Shown in pieces: positions 51,334 to 60,601 of a stretch of 61,233 nucleotides of DNA (within the stretch, counting starts at the first letter, position 1; every line of letters begins with the position of its first letter). The notes beneath the pieces are model-generated. The model did no database searches and was not told the DNA's origin. It saw only the letters and a program-made list of their open reading frames with translations. This DNA is from an uncultured Paracoccaceae bacterium. GTDB lineage: Bacteria > Pseudomonadota > Alphaproteobacteria > Rhodobacterales > Rhodobacteraceae. The stretch is from positions 628,181 through 689,413 of the forward strand of contig CANMQO010000002.1 in the NCBI GenBank assembly GCA_947500055.1. The letters are read 5' to 3'. The translations under genes were made by a program, and so were the position numbers.

Positions 51334-52301
51334 GCGCGCAGTTCTGCCAGGTATTCTGGGGTCGGTGCGGGCAGCGTGTCGCGTACCGCGTCATGCAGGG
51401 TTCTGAGAGCCGGATGTCGCAGGTCGGTTTCCAAATTTCGCCAGACACGGGGGATCAGGTCGAGGTAGTGCGGTTTCGCTTGAATCCGGGCCAGCCTGGC
51501 AAATACCCCAAGGATACGCAGATTGCGCTGAGCCCCAAGGCAAGCAAGCTGAGTCCGGAAATAAGGGCCGGTTTTGGCTTGTTCTTCGAAATAGGCGATT
51601 GTGTCTTCCGCAAGTTTTGGGTTCACGTCCCTGCGCGCATCCCTGATCAATGATATCAGATCGTACCCTGCCGGCGCGATGAACGCATCCTGAAAGTCGA
51701 GCAATCCAACACGATTGACCCCATGCTCACCGGCTCGCCAGATCAGGTTTTCAGCGTGGTAGTCCCGCAATGCCAAAGTATCTGGGCTGGGTGCGAGATT
51801 GGCCAGTGATTGGAGGGTTTCCTGAACAAGATCCTCAACCGAATGCGCGGTGTAATGTGGGTACAGGGTGCTGACCATCTCACCGCCGATTTGCGGTGTC
51901 AGGTATTTGAGCGTGATGTCTGCTGGTTCCTTGTGAAGCGTGAGGAGAACATCAACAGCAGCACGATAGAGCGTGCTGCTATCTTGCGGGTCGTGCCGCA
52001 GCCATTTGACGAAATCTTCATACCCCAGATCAGAGATGATCATCAGGCCATTATCTGGATCATGTGCCAGTACTTGCGGCGGGCAAAGCCCTTTGCTGAA
52101 GAGGTATTCTGCGATGGTTGCGAATGGTCTGGTATCTTCGCCATTGGCGGGATTTGCGTCCATCAAGATGACGCTTTCGCGGTTGTGGGTCAGTCGTTCA
52201 TACCGTCTGGCCGATGCATCCCCCGCGAGTGGTTGCCGTGCCCATTTCGCCCATCTTGACCTTCTCAGAAATTGGTCAACAATCACATTTCGGTCATTCA
52301 T
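51330..52301 (-). CDS. amgK: Aminoglycoside phosphotransferase-fold kinase, AmgK type
   Basis: A 323-residue APH-fold kinase. The nucleotide loop (AGDASARRYERL), LRDYHAENLIWRAGEHGVNRVGLLDFQDA (HxDxxxxN-like catalytic loop and metal-binding D) and GYDLISLIRDAR match the AmgK/MurNAc-GlcNAc anomeric kinase group. AmgK phosphorylates C1 of MurNAc/GlcNAc in cell wall recycling. It overlaps tsaE by eight bases and the murU-like gene by four. Confidence 0.82.
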   Translation of the reverse strand: MNDRNVIVDQFLRRSRWAKWARQPLAGDASARRYERLTHNRESVILMDANPANGEDTRPFATIAEYLFSKGLCPPQVLAHDPDNGLMIISDLGYEDFVKWLRHDPQDSSTLYRAAVDVLLTLHKEPADITLKYLTPQIGGEMVSTLYPHYTAHSVEDLVQETLQSLANLAPSPDTLALRDYHAENLIWRAGEHGVNRVGLLDFQDAFIAPAGYDLISLIRDARRDVNPKLAEDTIAYFEEQAKTGPYFRTQLACLGAQRNLRILGVFARLARIQAKPHYLDLIPRVWRNLETDLRHPALRTLHDAVRDTLPAPTPEYLAELRA

Positions 52302-52758
52302 GCAGGTGATCCAGTCGCGGTGCCCAATTGGCGGGTACGTTCATGGTCAGGATATGGCCATTCTCCGTCGCAGCAAAGGTGAGGTGCAGCGCATCTGCGG
52401 GTAGGTCATTGCCCAATCGGTCTGGCCATTCGATAAGGCAGATGGCGGTGGTGAACGCCTCTTCCAGTCCCAGTTCAAAGGCTTCGTCGGGGTCTGTCAG
52501 CCGATACAGGTCACAATGCCAGATGTCCCCGGCAGGATCGTCGTATGTTTGAACCAAGGTGAAGGTGGGTGATGGCACATCTTCCATTCGGCCAAGGCGC
52601 GCTCTGATCAGCGCCCTTGCGAACGCAGATTTGCCCGCCCCGATTGGTCCTTCAAGCAGGACGGTATCACCGGGTCGCAGGATGGGCGCCAACATGGCGG
52701 CAAAGGCCGCCGTGTCGGTTTCGGTAGGCAGGAAGCGGTGGATTTGATTGGCCAACAT
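52294..52758 (-). CDS. tsaE: tRNA threonylcarbamoyladenosine biosynthesis ATPase TsaE
   Basis: A 154-residue ATPase needed with TsaB and TsaD for t6A37 formation in tRNAs. The Walker A LLEGPIGAGKSAFARAL (about 34-50), SPTFTLVQTY and WHCDLYRL motifs and the LIEWPDRLG motif are present. The ATG at 52758 is used; a TTG two codons upstream is the alternative, and neither has a strong Shine-Dalgarno. It heads the coupled tsaE-amgK-murU-addB-addA run. Confidence 0.93.
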   Translation of the reverse strand: MLANQIHRFLPTETDTAAFAAMLAPILRPGDTVLLEGPIGAGKSAFARALIRARLGRMEDVPSPTFTLVQTYDDPAGDIWHCDLYRLTDPDEAFELGLEEAFTTAICLIEWPDRLGNDLPADALHLTFAATENGHILTMNVPANWAPRLDHLHE

Positions 52759-52798
52759 GCCCAAAGACTATGGCCTGATGCGACGCCCGCAAGCGAAT

Positions 52799-54409
52799 TC
52801 AGCGTTTGGCAGCAAGCAAGGCCGAGTCTTGGCGCGTTAGTTTGTGGATGACCGGGTGTTTCGGTGCGCAGATCGCGAATTTGACCATGGTCATGCCACC
52901 CGCTATTGGGTTTGCCTCGCAATTGATTTGTCGCCCATCATCCAGAAGCGCAATATCCGACCAGGGTTTACGCGGCCCGACCAGATGGATGAAGCGCCGA
53001 AGGTCGCCCCACATCGTGGTCGGGGTGCACCGGTTTTGCCACGTTTGAATTGCGGATTGTACCTCATAGGCCTGGATGCGTTCGTCACTGACCGGTCCCC
53101 ACATATCCGAATAGGCCTTGTTCGACATGATCAAGGTGCCGGCGCTGGAGAAAACTGCGATCGCGTCCGGCAATGTGTCCAGGACTGCCTGCCCGGTCTC
53201 GATGTCCGACCGGAAGCGACGGGTCAATGAAATCTCTGCGCTGATGTCTTCGAACAGGAAGGCAAAGGCCCCGTCGGGGTGTGGGCGCCCGGTGACCCGA
53301 TATGTTTGCCCGTCGGGCAAATTCCAGACCTCTGTGTAGCTTCCGTCCTTTGCGGCCTGTTCAAGTGCAGTAAACTGATCCCGCCATGACGTGTAATTTT
53401 TTGGCTCAGGCAACATGCGGGATTCGCGCAATCTGTCGAGAACGGCATCGACCGTCGGGCGCGCGCTGAGGAACTGGATCGGCAGGTTTGTCATATCCAG
53501 CAGGGCCGGGTTGAACATGGCAAGCTGCCGCCGCTTGTCGAAAATCGCGAGTCCAATAGACAGCTGCGCGAAGGTTTTGGACAGGGTTTGAACGAAGTTT
53601 CGCCGCTCCTGATCTGCCCGCACGATCGCGTTTGCATCATTGGCAAAGTGTAACAGACTGTCCTCGCGGCGGACGCTTGTCACGTCGAACCATTGTTCGG
53701 CTTTCTGCTTGGGAAGCGGAACCGAAACACGACGCAACGAAGGGGCCTTGCTGAGGTTGATCTCGTGCAAATCGGCGATCAATGGTTTGTTGGGCCAGGT
53801 GGACTGGTCTGTCGTTTCATCGGACCGCAGCTTGTCGCAGAATGTCAGATAGGCGTGATTGGCCCAAAGTAGCTTGCCGGATAGATCTTCTTGCCAAATG
53901 AGTTGCGGTGTGTGCTGCGTAAGATCGCGCAACATCATCAGTTCTGACATGCGGATGTCGCGTTCAATCGTATCGATTGCCCCGTCAGTTGCCCGCGGCC
54001 GATTGCATTGCACCGTGACCCGCAACCTTTCCGCCTTTCTTTCGATTTCCAGCGAGAGTCCCTTTCCAGCGTCATCATCAATCCGCTGCGTGGTCTCTGT
54101 TGTGTTGGAAATCGCCTCCCTGAAGCCTGAGAAATGGGTGCCCAGGACATGCATCACTGCATCATATTCAGACATTTGACGCAGATGGGGTGTTATCATT
54201 GCCATTGCGTCGGGCGTGGCGTCCACCATTGCCTTGGACTCAAACAAGAAGACGGCTTTGCCATTCTGCTCGGTGTTGTGATGTGGGGTTGGTTTGGCCC
54301 TTTTTTCAAGTTTTTGCAGGAGCAGGACGATGATCCCCGCGCCGAAAATCGCAGTTGTTGCTACAATTAAGAAATCAAACCAGCCCATTAGCATTCCGAA
54401 CGTCCCCAT
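52799..54409 (-). CDS. Membrane-anchored PAS-domain protein without kinase domain
   Basis: A protein of about 536 residues with one N-terminal membrane segment (FDFLIVATTAIFGAGIIVLLLQ). It has at least two to three PAS-like units: QLIWQEDLSGKLLWANHAYL, LAIFDKRRQLAMFNPALL (PAS_7 type) and DAIAVFSSAGTLIMSNKAYSDMWG. No H-box, N-box or G-box is visible, so it is probably not a histidine kinase. Its start is uncertain (ATG at 54409 or 54394). It lies next to regB on the same strand. Confidence 0.8.
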   Translation of the reverse strand: MGTFGMLMGWFDFLIVATTAIFGAGIIVLLLQKLEKRAKPTPHHNTEQNGKAVFLFESKAMVDATPDAMAMITPHLRQMSEYDAVMHVLGTHFSGFREAISNTTETTQRIDDDAGKGLSLEIERKAERLRVTVQCNRPRATDGAIDTIERDIRMSELMMLRDLTQHTPQLIWQEDLSGKLLWANHAYLTFCDKLRSDETTDQSTWPNKPLIADLHEINLSKAPSLRRVSVPLPKQKAEQWFDVTSVRREDSLLHFANDANAIVRADQERRNFVQTLSKTFAQLSIGLAIFDKRRQLAMFNPALLDMTNLPIQFLSARPTVDAVLDRLRESRMLPEPKNYTSWRDQFTALEQAAKDGSYTEVWNLPDGQTYRVTGRPHPDGAFAFLFEDISAEISLTRRFRSDIETGQAVLDTLPDAIAVFSSAGTLIMSNKAYSDMWGPVSDERIQAYEVQSAIQTWQNRCTPTTMWGDLRRFIHLVGPRKPWSDIALLDDGRQINCEANPIAGGMTMVKFAICAPKHPVIHKLTRQDSALLAAKR

Positions 54410-54462
54410 GCCTCGCTTTTGCGACAATCGGAGAGGAAGGTTAATGTCCGGTTAAATGCCCC

Positions 54463-55872
54463 TTAACGGTGCGGCCATGGCTCAAGCGGCAGGTTTTCAC
54501 CGAGGGCGCCGATGCCGTCCTGACCGGCCATGGATCGTTCGGTGTGAGGCCAGCATACAGTGACAACGGCACCGCTAATGGCTTGGCCAGTCTTGCTGGC
54601 CCTACCCTGCTGCCGGTTGTTGGAAAATGTCAGTTTTGCCCCGGATCGTTCGAGGAGCGTCTTGGCAATGAACAAACCAAGCCCCATGCCCTGATATGCT
54701 GGCCGATGCACCCGATCTTCACTGGCACGTCTGCGGCGGACATAGGGTTCGCCGATCCTGCCAATGACTGACGGCGGAAAGCCGGACCCATCATCGGAAA
54801 TCCTGACGCTGAATTCAGTTTCGGACCACCTAATGTCCACCTGAACGCGCGATTGCGAAAAATCGACCGCATTCTGAATCAGATTGCGTAGCCCATGTAT
54901 GATCTCTGGTCGGCGCGCGATGTTTGGTTGTTTAAGTGCTGCACCATCCTCTGGCCGCATGTCGAATGTTACGATTGCACCGCGCTCCAGATGCGGTTCT
55001 GCGGCTTCTTTCACCACAGCCTCAAGCGGGGCGTGACGTAGATGCAAATCATCCTTTCCCACCCGCCCCATTGAGTGCAGAATATCGCGGCAACGATCCG
55101 CCTGGTCGCGGATCAATACTGCATCTTCATAAAGTTCGGGGCGGTCCTTCAGCTCCTCCATCAACTCGCTGCCGGTCAGCTTGATTGTGGCCAGGGGCGT
55201 TCCCAACTCGTGGGCGGCTGCGGCGACGACGCCACCCAGATCTGTCAGTTTTTGTTCGCGTGCCAAGGCCAGTTGTGTGGCGACAAGGGCTTCGGCCATG
55301 GCGTTCATTTCTGTGGTCACCTGGCGGGCGTAGATGGCGAGGAACACGACCCCGATAAGGAGCGCCACCCAAAACCCGAACTGGAACAAGGGTGGAAGGG
55401 CCAGAACCACACCTTGTGCGTTTTCAATCGGTACGCTGAACTGATTGATCAACGTGATCAGCGTGATCGCAAGCAATCCAAGAAAGACTGTGCTGCCAAG
55501 ATGTAGAACCGTTGCTGCGATTGCCACTGGTGCCAAAAAGAGCATCGCAAAGGGGTTGTTCAGACCGCCGGTGAAATACAACAATACGCTTAGTTGCAGG
55601 ATATCAAAAACCAGCCAGAGTAATGCCTCGCGTTCTGATAATCGCTTGTTTTTGGGATAGACAGAGTAGGAAATCAGGTTCGCGATCACAGAGGCGCCGA
55701 TGGCCATGCTGGTATAGCCTGCCTCTATTTGCAGGCCATAGATGCGGAGGGCCACCAGTACGGCGATTGCCTGACCTGCAACTGCAAACCAGCGTAGCAT
55801 GACCAAAGTCCGCAATCGCACCCAGTTGCTGCGTTGTTGGTCCTGAAACATCTCAAATTCGGAAACGGACAT
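54463..55872 (-). CDS. regB: Redox-sensing histidine kinase RegB (PrrB)
   Basis: A 469-residue sensor of the RegB/RegA global redox system that controls respiration, nitrogen and, where present, photosynthesis genes. About six membrane segments include the quinone-binding heptapeptide GGLNNPF (102-108). H221 in HELGTPLATIKL is the phosphorylation site, and C261 in RCRDIL is the redox cysteine known from Rhodobacter. The ATPase lobe has NLIQNAVDFS and GMGLGLFIAKTLLERSGA. ATG 55872 (MSVSEFEMF) is the family start. Divergent from senC. Confidence 0.95.
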   Translation of the reverse strand: MSVSEFEMFQDQQRSNWVRLRTLVMLRWFAVAGQAIAVLVALRIYGLQIEAGYTSMAIGASVIANLISYSVYPKNKRLSEREALLWLVFDILQLSVLLYFTGGLNNPFAMLFLAPVAIAATVLHLGSTVFLGLLAITLITLINQFSVPIENAQGVVLALPPLFQFGFWVALLIGVVFLAIYARQVTTEMNAMAEALVATQLALAREQKLTDLGGVVAAAAHELGTPLATIKLTGSELMEELKDRPELYEDAVLIRDQADRCRDILHSMGRVGKDDLHLRHAPLEAVVKEAAEPHLERGAIVTFDMRPEDGAALKQPNIARRPEIIHGLRNLIQNAVDFSQSRVQVDIRWSETEFSVRISDDGSGFPPSVIGRIGEPYVRRRRASEDRVHRPAYQGMGLGLFIAKTLLERSGAKLTFSNNRQQGRASKTGQAISGAVVTVCWPHTERSMAGQDGIGALGENLPLEPWPHR

Positions 55873-55959
55873 TTGATCTCTGATACCATGCGGCAAGGTG
55901 GACCATTGATAAGCGGACAGGCATAGAGGATCAATGCGACCATTCAGCGAAGGGGTTTG
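55873..55959. promoter_or_regulatory. Divergent promoter region regB / senC
   Basis: The 87 bp between the two start codons must carry promoters in both directions, as in other RegBA loci. I cannot point to convincing -35/-10 pairs or to a certain RegA site by eye. Confidence 0.4.
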
Positions 55960-56574
55960 ATGATGTCCAGGACAATTGCGATTTTGGCCGGTGCCGGGAT
56001 GCTGGCAATGTTGGGCATAACCTATTTTGTGACCCTGGGTCGTTATAGCGCGACAGCGGCAGCATGTGGCGCAACAGCTGTCGGCGGCGGAGATATTGGC
56101 GGCCCGTTCGAACTGGTCAGTGAAACGGGCGAAATCGTGACCGACGCGGATGTGATTACCGAGCCTGCGTTGGTGTATTTTGGCTATACGTTTTGCCCGG
56201 ATGTTTGCCCGTTGGATGCAGCCCGAAATGCTGCCGCCGTTGATATCCTGGCTGAACAAGGCATCAGCGTGACGCCAGTTTTCATCACTATTGATCCGGC
56301 GCGTGACACGCCGCAGATCGTCGGCGAATATACCGACAATTTCCACCCAAAGATGATTGGCCTGACAGGATCAGATGAGCAGGTCGCGGCCGTCTCGCGT
56401 GCTTATAAGACATACTACGCAAAGGCGGATGATGATCCAGAATACTATCTGATGCAGCATTCGACCTTTACTTACCTCGTCTTGCCGGAGGCTGGTTTTG
56501 TGGAGTTTTTCAGGCAACCCGCTCCACCAGAGGAAGTGGCCGAAACAACGGCGTGTTTTGTGGCCCAATCCTGA
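55960..56574 (+). CDS. senC: SCO1/SenC (PrrC) copper chaperone
   Basis: A 204-residue membrane-anchored, periplasm-facing thioredoxin-like protein needed for copper delivery to cytochrome c oxidase. The N-terminal anchor is followed by the Cu-binding motif YTFCPDVCPLD (CxxxC) and the conserved His in MQHSTFTYLV. AAGGGG precedes two adjacent ATGs (55960, 55963). It lies between regB and regA, the classical order in Rhodobacter (regB-senC-regA). Confidence 0.94.
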   Translation: MMSRTIAILAGAGMLAMLGITYFVTLGRYSATAAACGATAVGGGDIGGPFELVSETGEIVTDADVITEPALVYFGYTFCPDVCPLDAARNAAAVDILAEQGISVTPVFITIDPARDTPQIVGEYTDNFHPKMIGLTGSDEQVAAVSRAYKTYYAKADDDPEYYLMQHSTFTYLVLPEAGFVEFFRQPAPPEEVAETTACFVAQS

Positions 56575-56633
56575 GCAGTTGACCGTACCGCGCTCAGGTC
56601 TATCTTCTGCAATGCAACTATAAGGGACGCAAC

Positions 56634-57185
56634 ATGAATTCCGATGTGCTGGATCTGGGCGAGGATAAGAGCCTTCTTCTTGTTGATGATGACGAGGCCT
56701 TTTTGCGTCGCCTTGCCAAAGCGATGGATCGCCGTGGCTTCGACGTTGAGACAGCGAGTTCCGTTGCTGCCGGTCAGGCGATTGCGACCGCCCGCCCGCC
56801 TGCATATGCCGTTGTCGATTTGCGCCTGGAAGATGGAAATGGACTGGATATTGTTGAAACTCTTCGTACCCGCCGCCCCGAAAGCCGCATCGTTGTGTTG
56901 ACCGGTTATGGCGCAATTGCCACAGCAGTTGCAGCCGTGAAAATAGGGGCGACTGATTATCTGGCGAAACCTGCGGACGCGACGGATGTTACAAATGCCT
57001 TGCTGGCGCGACAGGATGAACTGCCGCCACCCCCCGAAAATCCGATGAGCGCTGATCGCGTGCGCTGGGAGCATATCCAGCGTGTCTATGAATTGTGCGA
57101 TCGGAATGTATCGGAAACAGCGCGTCGCTTGTCGATGCATCGGCGGACACTGCAAAGAATTCTGGCAAAGCGGAGCCCGCGCTGA
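56634..57185 (+). CDS. regA: Redox response regulator RegA (PrrA)
   Basis: A 183-residue response regulator, partner of RegB. The acidic pocket VDDDEAF (17-23), phospho-acceptor D62 in VVDLRLEDGNG, and K112 in LAKPADA are present. A proline-rich linker (PPPPEN) leads to the Fis-type helix-turn-helix (about 156-181, NVSETARRLSMHRRTLQRIL), nearly invariant in the family. The spacer to senC is 59 bases. Confidence 0.96.
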   Translation: MNSDVLDLGEDKSLLLVDDDEAFLRRLAKAMDRRGFDVETASSVAAGQAIATARPPAYAVVDLRLEDGNGLDIVETLRTRRPESRIVVLTGYGAIATAVAAVKIGATDYLAKPADATDVTNALLARQDELPPPPENPMSADRVRWEHIQRVYELCDRNVSETARRLSMHRRTLQRILAKRSPR

Positions 57186-57198
57186 GGCTGCAATAACC

Positions 57199-57831
57199 CT
57201 ATGGAAATAGCGTAACGTCCTGACCATCCTGCCAAGGTGGATACTTGGTCATGATGGCCACAAACGCGGCCGACGCCAGAAAATCATCGAGCCATTTGGT
57301 TAGTGCATGCAGGTCTTGTGCATCGAACCAGTCCCGGTCCGTATTCGCGAATTGCCGGATAAACGGAAGGATGGCCATGTCAGCCAATGTGCGCCGCTCG
57401 CACATCAGGAATGTATTGCGGGTCAGGCGGTTGTTCAGATCGGTCAGAAATGACAATGCCTTTGCCCGTTCTTCGGCGATATTGAGTTCCGGATAGCGGA
57501 CGGCATATTTCGTGTGATCAAGGGCTTGCTTGAACGGCCCTTCGCAGTGATCAATCAGGGCATTGCCTTCATCGGGCATGTCCAACCATTGTTCGGGGTC
57601 ATTTTGACCCAGCGCCCACAGCATGACTTCCCTGCTTTCTTCGATGACTTGGTCACCGGTGTCGATCACTGGCACCGTCCCCTTGGGTGAGGTTGCAAGG
57701 AAGGCGGCAGGTTTGTCGCGCAGGAGGATTTCGCGCAGGGCGACCTCGACCCCGCTGGACTGGATCGCAAGGCGGGCACGCATTGCATATGGACAGCGAC
57801 GAAATGACCAAAGGATGGGGCGATCTGGCAT
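57199..57831 (-). CDS. Glutathione S-transferase family protein
   Basis: A 210-residue GST-like protein. The N-terminal thioredoxin-fold half has FRRCPYAMRARLAI and the cis-proline stretch GTVPVIDTGDQVIEESREVML that binds glutathione. The C-terminal helical half starts around residue 90. The CPYA motif makes an omega/glutaredoxin-like thiol chemistry possible. The substrate is unknown. Its start lies three bases from the mtaB stop. Confidence 0.85.
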   Translation of the reverse strand: MPDRPILWSFRRCPYAMRARLAIQSSGVEVALREILLRDKPAAFLATSPKGTVPVIDTGDQVIEESREVMLWALGQNDPEQWLDMPDEGNALIDHCEGPFKQALDHTKYAVRYPELNIAEERAKALSFLTDLNNRLTRNTFLMCERRTLADMAILPFIRQFANTDRDWFDAQDLHALTKWLDDFLASAAFVAIMTKYPPWQDGQDVTLFP

Positions 57832-57834
57832 TGG

Positions 57835-59094
57835 TCAGGCCACCAGTTGGCCGTCAACAACGCCGATTATCGATGCGCGCACGATCTGGCTTTCGAGTTG
57901 CTCGGCCGTAAATTGCACTTCGGCAAACTGCTCTGTCCGGCCCATGCGGGGATTTTCCATCAGGATACTATGGGCCGTGCCAACTTGTGCCGAAAGATGT
58001 TTCTTGACCTGCGCATCGCCAGCCTTTCGCAAAGCAGCAGCGCGTTCTTTTATCAACTTCCCATTTGTTTGCGGCATACGTGCCGCTGGGGTGCCCTGAC
58101 GAGGTGAATATGGAAAAACATGCAGCCATGTCAGATCACAATCTTTGATCAGTGCCAGGGAGTTGGTAAACATAGCATCTGTTTCGGTGGGGAAGCCGGC
58201 GATGATATCGGCACCATAGGTCATCTCAGGCCGCAGTTTACGGGCTTCCTCGCAGAATTGGATTGCATCATCACGCAAATGGCGCCGTTTCATACGCTTG
58301 AGGATCAGGTCATCGCCATGCTGTAGCGACAGATGCAGATGGGGCATCAGCCGCTTCTCTGTCGCGATGGCCAGCATCAGGTTTTCGTCCACTTCGATAC
58401 TATCGATGGAACTGATGCGCAGGCGCGCCAAATCCGGGACCAGCTTCAGGATGCGCATCACCAGATCACCCAGCCTGGGTGTTGATGGCAGATCAGCACC
58501 CCAGCTGGTCAGATCAACACCTGTCAGCACCACCTCATTGTAGCCCTGATCGACCAAGCGCTTGATCTGATCCACCACGATCCCGGCGGGAACTGACCGC
58601 GAATTGCCTCGGCCAAAGGGAATGATGCAAAACGTACACCGGTGATCGCAGCCGTTTTGAACCTGTACATAGGCGCGGCTACGAGTGCCGAAACCGTCAA
58701 TCAGATGCCCTGCGGTCTCCGTCACGGACATAATATCATCGACTTGCACGGGCTCGGTCTGCCCGATCAGGTCTGGGGCCAATCCCGCCCATGTCGCGGG
58801 ATTCATTTTCTCGGTGTTGCCTAGGACGACGTCAACCTCGTCCATCTTTGCGAATGTTGCAGGCTCTGTCTGGGCGGCGCAGCCGGTGACAATCAACGTC
58901 GCACCGGGGTTATCGCGGCGCAGTTTGCGGATATCCTGCCGGGCCTTGCGCACAGCCTCTGCCGTGACAGCGCATGTATTCACAACAATGGCGTTTTCCA
59001 CGCCTGCCGCCGCCGCCTGCGCTTTCATTGCTTCGGTTTCGTAGGCGTTCAAGCGGCAGCCATGGTTCGAAAATATCGGAGCGTTGTCGCCCAT
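57835..59094 (-). CDS. mtaB: tRNA t6A37 methylthiotransferase MtaB
   Basis: A 419-residue radical SAM methylthiotransferase that makes ms2t6A37 in tRNA. The N-terminal UPF0004 domain carries cysteines in HGCRLNAYE, NTCAVT and TGCAAQ (second cluster). The radical SAM motif is CDHRCTFCIIPFGRG. The C-terminal TRAM-like end has GRTEQFAEVQF. The start is ambiguous: ATG 59094 (one-base overlap with dapF) or ATG 59106, which is inside dapF. Confidence 0.93.
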   Translation of the reverse strand: MGDNAPIFSNHGCRLNAYETEAMKAQAAAAGVENAIVVNTCAVTAEAVRKARQDIRKLRRDNPGATLIVTGCAAQTEPATFAKMDEVDVVLGNTEKMNPATWAGLAPDLIGQTEPVQVDDIMSVTETAGHLIDGFGTRSRAYVQVQNGCDHRCTFCIIPFGRGNSRSVPAGIVVDQIKRLVDQGYNEVVLTGVDLTSWGADLPSTPRLGDLVMRILKLVPDLARLRISSIDSIEVDENLMLAIATEKRLMPHLHLSLQHGDDLILKRMKRRHLRDDAIQFCEEARKLRPEMTYGADIIAGFPTETDAMFTNSLALIKDCDLTWLHVFPYSPRQGTPAARMPQTNGKLIKERAAALRKAGDAQVKKHLSAQVGTAHSILMENPRMGRTEQFAEVQFTAEQLESQIVRASIIGVVDGQLVA

Positions 59095-59909
59095 CACAGA
59101 TACCATTTCCCGTCAAATACATGGGCGGTCGGCCCGGTCATCCAAACACCGTCATCTTGCCAGCTGATCAAAAGCGTCCCGCCATCAAGCCGAATTTCAA
59201 CATCTTTGCCCGTCAGACCCCTGCGGGCAGCCGCCACAGCTGTTGCGCAGGAAGAGGATCCTGAGGCGAGCGTGACACCCGCCCCCCTCTCCCATACTCG
59301 CATGCGAATCTGATCGGGGCCGATGACGCTGGCAAACTGCACATTTGTCCGTTCGGGGAACAGCGGGTGATGTTCCATTTCGGCACCGCGTGCAGTCAGA
59401 TCCACGGCCTCTGCATCATCAACAAAGAAGGTGCAATGCGGGTTGCCCATGCCGGTCGCTGTTGGCGCCCCATCAATGGGCAGTTCCAGCGTGTCCATCT
59501 GCCGGGCCAGAGGGACGCCGTCCCATGACAGTTCCGGATGCCCCATATTGACCGAGGTCATCCCGTTGCCCGCATCTTTGGCCTGAAGCAGCCCGCGGTC
59601 TGTCAGAATGCGAAGTGTGTTCCGGCCTGTTTCATCCATGATGTGCCTGGCAATGCATCGCGTGGCGTTGCCACAGGCCGCCGAAATCGATCCGTCACTG
59701 TTCCAGAAGGTCAGTCGAATATCCGCATCCGATGTATCCGAAAGAACGGCAAGCTGATCAAACCCGACGCCGCGATGCCGATCCGCCAAAGCAACAGCGA
59801 TGGACTGATCGACGCGGACGGCGATTCTCCGTTCGTCTACGACAACAAAGTCATTTCCAAGCCCATGCATCTTCATGAAGGGCAAATATGTGCGATCCAG
59901 GTTAATCAT
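59094..59909 (-). CDS. dapF: Diaminopimelate epimerase
   Basis: A PLP-independent racemase that converts LL- to meso-diaminopimelate for lysine and peptidoglycan. The two active cysteines are in [10 protein letters not shown] and [10 protein letters not shown], and [13 protein letters not shown] is the N-terminal signature. I chose ATG 59909, giving 271 residues; ATG 59918 or the ATG at 59876 (FMKMHGLG) are alternatives, as no start has a clear Shine-Dalgarno. Overlaps mtaB by one base. Confidence 0.92.
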   Translation of the reverse strand: MINLDRTYLPFMKMHGLGNDFVVVDERRIAVRVDQSIAVALADRHRGVGFDQLAVLSDTSDADIRLTFWNSDGSISAACGNATRCIARHIMDETGRNTLRILTDRGLLQAKDAGNGMTSVNMGHPELSWDGVPLARQMDTLELPIDGAPTATGMGNPHCTFFVDDAEAVDLTARGAEMEHHPLFPERTNVQFASVIGPDQIRMRVWERGAGVTLASGSSSCATAVAAARRGLTGKDVEIRLDGGTLLISWQDDGVWMTGPTAHVFDGKWYL

Positions 59910-59965
59910 GCGGGGCATATAGACAATGGGCAACAACTTATCCAGCAGCGACAGCAATTGAGGGG

Positions 59966-59994
59966 TTGACCATGGCGCAATGGCTTTCTAAGTA
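59966..59994 (+). promoter_or_regulatory. Possible tRNA-Lys promoter
   Basis: TTGACC (59966-59971) matches five of six bases of the -35 consensus and is followed by 17 bases and TAAGTA (59989-59994), a weak -10. Start of transcription would fall a few bases before the tRNA. Confidence 0.45.
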
Positions 59995-60005
59995 CGCGAC
60001 GATGT

Positions 60006-60081
60006 GGGCCGTTAGCTCAGTTGGTAGAGCAACTGACTTTTAATCAGTAGGTCGATGGTTCGAACCCATCACGGCTCACCA
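60006..60081 (+). tRNA. tRNA-Lys (anticodon UUU)
   Basis: A full 76-base cloverleaf. The acceptor stem GGGCCGT pairs with ACGGCTC (one G-U), the D-arm GCTC...GAGC and the T-arm with TTCGAAC are standard, and the anticodon loop CTTTTAA gives anticodon TTT at 60039-60041. The 3' CCA is encoded. It lies just upstream of accessory DNA, a common arrangement because tRNA 3' ends serve as integration sites. Confidence 0.96.
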
Positions 60082-60110
60082 TTTTCTTCCAAGAAAACCA
60101 AGTCAGTACA

Positions 60111-60140
60111 GGCCGCCCGCTGGGGCGACCTTTGTTCTTT
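60111..60140 (+). terminator. Possible terminator after tRNA-Lys
   Basis: GGCCGCCC (60111-60118) can pair with GGGCGACC (60123-60130) with one mismatch, followed by TTTGTTCTTT. It is a plausible but imperfect Rho-independent terminator about 30 bases after the tRNA. Confidence 0.5.
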
Positions 60141-60187
60141 GATCTAGGTTCTGCAACATCTCTGCGACATTGCGTTGTTAGAGACGA

Positions 60188-60520
60188 TCAGAATGGAATC
60201 TGGTCGTCGCCATCATCTGGTATTGAACTGAGAGGGCCTGAGTTGAAAGCGCTGAAGCATTCATCAATGACTGTTGCGCCAAGTCTGCGATTTTCTTCGC
60301 GTGTTGTGACGACCAGATTCCAAGGCACGTGCAATCCACAAACGATGTGTTCGCCTGTTGTTGGGCATTCGCCATGCAATGAATCTTCATGGTGAACCTC
60401 ATGAGGTTCACCTGTCCAGAATTCACGTTCGACCGCCTTTTTGTACTTTCTAAGAATGGAGTTTAGCTGGCTCTCAGTTATCCACGTTGGCAACGCGTTG
60501 TGCTCAACCGCTCGTCTTAG
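60188..60520 (-). pseudogene. 5'-truncated HNH-endonuclease-like gene, cut by an IS
   Basis: The frame reads LRRAVEHNALPTW, then TGEPHEVHHEDSL, then a VCGLHVPWNLVVTTREEN motif, which strongly resembles the C-terminal part of phage/plasmid HNH proteins with W-L-T...GLHVPWNL-Q...EN. It stays open up to 60520 without a good start and then enters the IS left end, where it meets a stop in three codons. The only internal start is TTG at 60493. I infer that the IS separated it from its 5' part. The degenerate 'EVHHED' makes activity doubtful even before truncation. Confidence 0.6.
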
Positions 60521-60601
60521 TGTGAGCTACCCCCGAAATTCGGACACTGACGTAAGCTACGATTTGTTGTCTGCTGATCTTCGACGAGAAGGAGATCAGA
60601 G

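Noticed and set aside
60478..60486. TTATCCACG, a near DnaA box, and similar one-mismatch boxes in maeB and mnmE
   Set aside because: Isolated near-matches inside coding or truncated genes are expected by chance and lack origin-like context.
60082..60601. Search for a second copy of the tRNA-Lys 3' end as an attachment site
   Set aside because: No repeat of the tRNA 3' end is seen in the available downstream sequence.
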